Positions 60,751-64,000 of a stretch of DNA of 64,000 nt are shown one piece after another. Location: assembly GCA_005656395.1 (NCBI GenBank), contig SRSI01000066.1:124001-188000 (forward strand), in the 5' to 3' direction. Both the position numbers and the translations under genes were made by a program. The notes under the pieces are model-generated. The model was not told the origin of the DNA. It saw nothing but the letters and a program-made list of their open reading frames with translations, and did not search any database. The stretch is from Strongyloides papillosus. Lineage: Eukaryota; Nematoda; Chromadorea; Rhabditida; Strongyloididae. Position 1 is the first letter of the stretch, and every line of letters starts with the position of its first letter.

Positions 60751-62611
60751 ATGAGTAGTTTTTTGGTGTCGTATTTTTATCTACTTTTTGGTCCAATATT
60801 AATCACGTTTTGTTATGGGAAAATACATCACTTATCGTTAAAAGTAAGTTAATCAATTATTTATTATTGTATTTTTTAGAATGACTTTCGGAGAAATATT
60901 CACATAAGTAGTTTTGGATTTGATACAATGGGAACGATTCAATTTAAATTAAGTAATTTTACAATTCCAGATGAGTTATTATCTAAGAGTGAGCACAATA
61001 TGGTAAGTAAGGGTTTTTAGTAGACATATTTAGTTTACTTTTTTGTTATTTTAATATCAAATTTATACTAATATTTTATCGCTTTTGTTTAGGATTGTTA
61101 ATAAAAATACTAATTTTTTGTAGGGCGATATTGGTTTCACATTTAGTCGTGGAAAAACAATTATTGAAGGAACAAGAACAAATCCTTATGTATGTCAACT
61201 TCAAAACCAAGATCAGAATTTGGATTCACTTTTTTTCGTATTTGATTTCCCTCAAAAACGTCTTAATATAGTTCGTAGTGGATCTATTAAAAACTTGACT
61301 GTATGCCCTAACATCAGTAATTGCTGGGATATTTTAGATGACGATTCAATGGATTTATATCCTAAAACTAAAGTTGAGGATAAAGGGATGCTTAAAAAAT
61401 TAAGAGACTACATTTTCAGTACAAAAGATATTGAGGGCGAATATAAACATTTCATTCCGTTGACACAACTTGAAAACACTTTTTCTGGTGCATTTGCAAT
61501 ACGTTTTACAGATAAACAACGTGGACTTTATAATTTAATTTTCCACAATTGTTTAAATTATAAAGCAAATGGTTTTGATGCCAGAGTTGCAGTTCATTTT
61601 GTTCTAGATATAGTAGAAAAAAATGAAAATTCATATTTGTCTGCAGGTGATATACCAAAGCCACAACTTTATCTTTATCTCTCGTTTGCATTTATTTTTG
61701 CTGAAGTTGTTTGGATCAATGGATTGTGTAATTCAAAAAAAGAAGAGATTTTTAAAGTACATTATTTAATGACAATTTTAGTTACTCTAAAGTGCATGTC
61801 TCTTCTTTTTCACGGAATTAATTACTATTATGTTTCTGTTACAGGACATCAAAGAGAATTTTGGACAATTTTATTCTATATCACTCATCTAATTAAAGGT
61901 ACATTACTATTTGGAACAATTGTACTTATTGGAACTGGATATACATTTTTTAAAAACTATTTTACTGTTAGAGATAGGAATATTTTGATGTTAGTTTTAC
62001 CTTTACAAATACTAGATAATATTGCCTTAATAATATTACAAGAAAGTGAGTTTAGTGATTCAGGATATCAATTTTGGTTTGAAATATTTGTATTTTTTGA
62101 TCTTATCTGTTGTTTTCTTATTCTATTGCCGATCATTTGGTCAATACGTCATCTTCAAGAAGGTGCTAATACAGATGGGAAAGCAGCAATAAATCTTCAA
62201 AAATTGCGTCTATTTCAAGAATTTTACGCTATAACTATTGGTTATGCTTACATAACGAGGGTGTCTAAAGTTTTGATTGACTTATCAGCACCATTTGATT
62301 ATGTATATATGTCTGATGTAGTTGTTGAAATATCTTCTTTATTATTCTTCATAATTGTTGGATACAAATTCCGACCACAAAAACAAAATCCATACTTTAG
62401 ACTTAGTCAGGATAATGATGATGATTCATTTCCACTTACTTCTAATGGCCTTTACGAAAATATAAACCGTGTCAATAATGTAACAATAGAAAATGAGATC
62501 GAAAATATTCCAGGAGTTTTTATAAACAAAGATATATCAAGTGATGATGATGATATTAGTGAGATCAATTTTACACACAAAAATACGGATACGAATACTT
62601 TGTTAAACTAG
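60751..62611 (+). CDS. GPR107/GPR108-like GOST-family seven-transmembrane protein
   Basis: Exons 60751-60843, 60880-61002 and 61124-62611 join in phase to 567 residues. A signal peptide (about 1-23) leads to a luminal beta-rich GOLD-like domain (to about 295) with Cys residues ([24 protein letters not shown]), then seven TM helices including [57 protein letters not shown] and a ragged acidic C-terminal tail. This is the Lung_7-TM_R/GOST layout of GPR107/108, Golgi and trans-Golgi membrane proteins linked to endocytosis and trafficking (no clear ligand). The last tail carries DDDD acidic clusters that may be sorting signals. Complete. Confidence 0.9.
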
Positions 62612-63045
62612 TACAATCATTTTATTTTAAATCTAAAACGTGTATATAGAAATTATTTATAAAAAATAAATAGTAACCATTGATTTAGTAATTTTATATT
62701 CTTCAATAAATATATAACACTGATATTAAAATATTATCTTTTATATTTTTAACTTTAATGTATTTTGTCAAGTGTCAGTAAGAAAAGATTTCAAAATAAA
62801 CACATCAATTTTTTGACAATAGAATAGTATTGTAAAATAGTTATTACTTTAAAATTGAAACCATTGAAATTAAACTTTTATATATATTCAATCCAATGGA
62901 AAGAAATGTTTATAGTAAAAGTTTCATGTTATAAATGTCGATATTATTATATGTGCCGATTCAATTTGAATTAAAAATATTTACATAGTAAATATTTAAT
63001 AAAAATGTTGTAGTGTTTCAAATGATGTGTATTATTTTTTGAATT
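62612..63045. other. Intergenic, convergent 3' ends
   Basis: About 430 bases between the convergent GPR107-like and ARD genes, A+T-rich; AATAAA-like strings at 62667 and 62705. Nothing else recognised. Confidence 0.5.
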
Positions 63046-63637
63046 TTATCTGCTATTAATTCTTGCTAAGTATTCTGAACGAATTTTCATAGAATCAACT
63101 TGTTCATCACGATTATAAGCTTGCCAGGATGGATTAGCTTTAAAAAGGCGAAGAGCTTTTACATGGTTAGATAAATCAACAGTGAATCTATGGTAAATAC
63201 CAGCAGGAAGTACAATCAAATCTCCTACGGTAAATTTAAGTCTTATCCATTTGTTGTCCTTATCTCTTACATCAAAATAAGCAGAACCTTCCAAGCAAAT
63301 TCTTATCTCATCATCAGTATGAAGGTGCTCTGTAAAAAAACATTTGATCATGTTTTCATAATTTTCAGTACTCTCATTAATAGTAACTACATCATGACAT
63401 TCATAACCAAGTTTTTTACCATACTCTAAAATATTATCCATCCCTTCATCAACATTTATCTAAATAAATTTTATTTTATTTACACATATACATATATTTT
63501 AAATTTACCTTTTCGAATCTTACACCAATACTTGCTAAATAATCAGCAGAAACTAAACGAGGTACATCGAAATGACACATTTCCTTTGGATTGTCAAAAT
63601 TTTCGACCATAAACCAAGCTTTAACTTGAGTTGGCAT
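63046..63637 (-). CDS. Acireductone dioxygenase (ARD), methionine salvage
   Basis: Exons 63509-63637 and 63046-63459 join in phase to 180 residues, the full family length. The cupin metal ligands are all present at the positions usual for the family: H88, H90 and E94 (EHLHTDDEIR) and H133 (LPAGIYHRF). ARD takes acireductone plus oxygen to 2-keto-4-methylthiobutyrate and formate (Fe form), the penultimate step of the methionine salvage cycle. The first exon begins MPTQVKAWFM with a TTTTCAG acceptor 12 bases before the ATG, suited to trans-splicing. No other methionine-salvage gene is seen in this window. Confidence 0.95.
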
Positions 63638-64000
63638 TTTTCTTCTTGCTGAAAATATATCATATAATAAAATATATATTTGTGGTAATAACTAGATAAA
63701 TATTTTACAAATTATTGTAATTTAAGGGCAATTAATAAGAAAGTTACATATTTTAGTAACTTAATAGTATTTATAAAAATATCAATATCATTTAATATTA
63801 CATAATTTAATACATATTACAATTATTTTTTTGAGTGTAATTTTGTAAGACGTGTGACCATTTATGTATTATAGCTATTCTAAAGTGAATGATTTATACA
63901 GAGAATGTTAGTTTTATATAAACAAATCAGTGTGAAGGCCGAATTGATAATTACAATTAAAATATATATGACCTTCTCTATCTATTGATAATCGAATATA
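63638..64000. other. Right edge, upstream of ARD
   Basis: About 360 bases of A+T-rich sequence, presumably the ARD promoter. No further gene seen. Confidence 0.4.

Noticed and set aside
1..64000. tRNA, rRNA, spliced-leader RNA genes and CRISPR arrays
   Set aside because: No G+C-rich cloverleaf with a B-box, no rRNA-like block, no known spliced-leader sequence and no regular spaced repeats were seen by eye; a tRNAscan or Rfam search was not possible.

Overview
The window looks like a piece of a nematode nuclear genome, most probably Strongyloides or a close relative (clade IV). The evidence is extreme A+T richness, typical introns of about 40-60 nt with GT..TTTAG ends, polypyrimidine-AG acceptors lying a few bases before many start codons (as expected for spliced-leader trans-splicing), and nematode-type gene content. 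The organism is inferred; no species marker was seen.

I reconstruct 22 protein genes by joining exons in phase. Left part (1-15 kb): a small unrecognised gene (-), neuronal calcium sensor NCS-1 (+), a TTD14-like P-loop GTPase (-), a decayed ISXO2/Merlin-like transposase fragment (-), acid sphingomyelinase (+), a Cys-form SEP15 homologue and GlcNAc-transferase I (both -, only 98 bases apart) and SURF1 (+). Middle (17-35 kb): a seven-transmembrane receptor fused to a globin domain (GLB-33 type, +), a dihydroflavonol-reductase-like SDR (+), a two-domain ER FKBP ending in KDEL (-), a long TSC22-domain protein (+), a short DZIP1-like protein (+) and the RacGAP CYK-4 (-). Right part (37-64 kb): glycogen phosphorylase (+), an LPGAT1-like acyltransferase carrying a one-base frameshift (+), a BTB protein, TBC1D13 and ATF6 (all -), stomatin (+), TMCC (-), GPR107 (+) and acireductone dioxygenase (-).

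Most genes are unrelated housekeeping or neuronal functions. A recurring theme is the secretory pathway: ATF6, the KDEL FKBP, SEP15, GlcNAc-transferase I, GPR107 and the secreted sphingomyelinase. Two minus-strand pairs have operon-like spacing (GlcNAc-transferase I/SEP15 and TBC1D13/BTB). Long A+T-rich intergenic stretches (2-6 kb) separate the gene clusters and contain no recognisable gene.

The most notable points are the receptor-globin fusion, whose globin appears to lack the usual haem-pocket residues; a broken splice donor in the sphingomyelinase gene; the A-tract frameshift in the LPGAT1-like gene; a short upstream ORF overlapping the TSC22 start; and the transposase relic.
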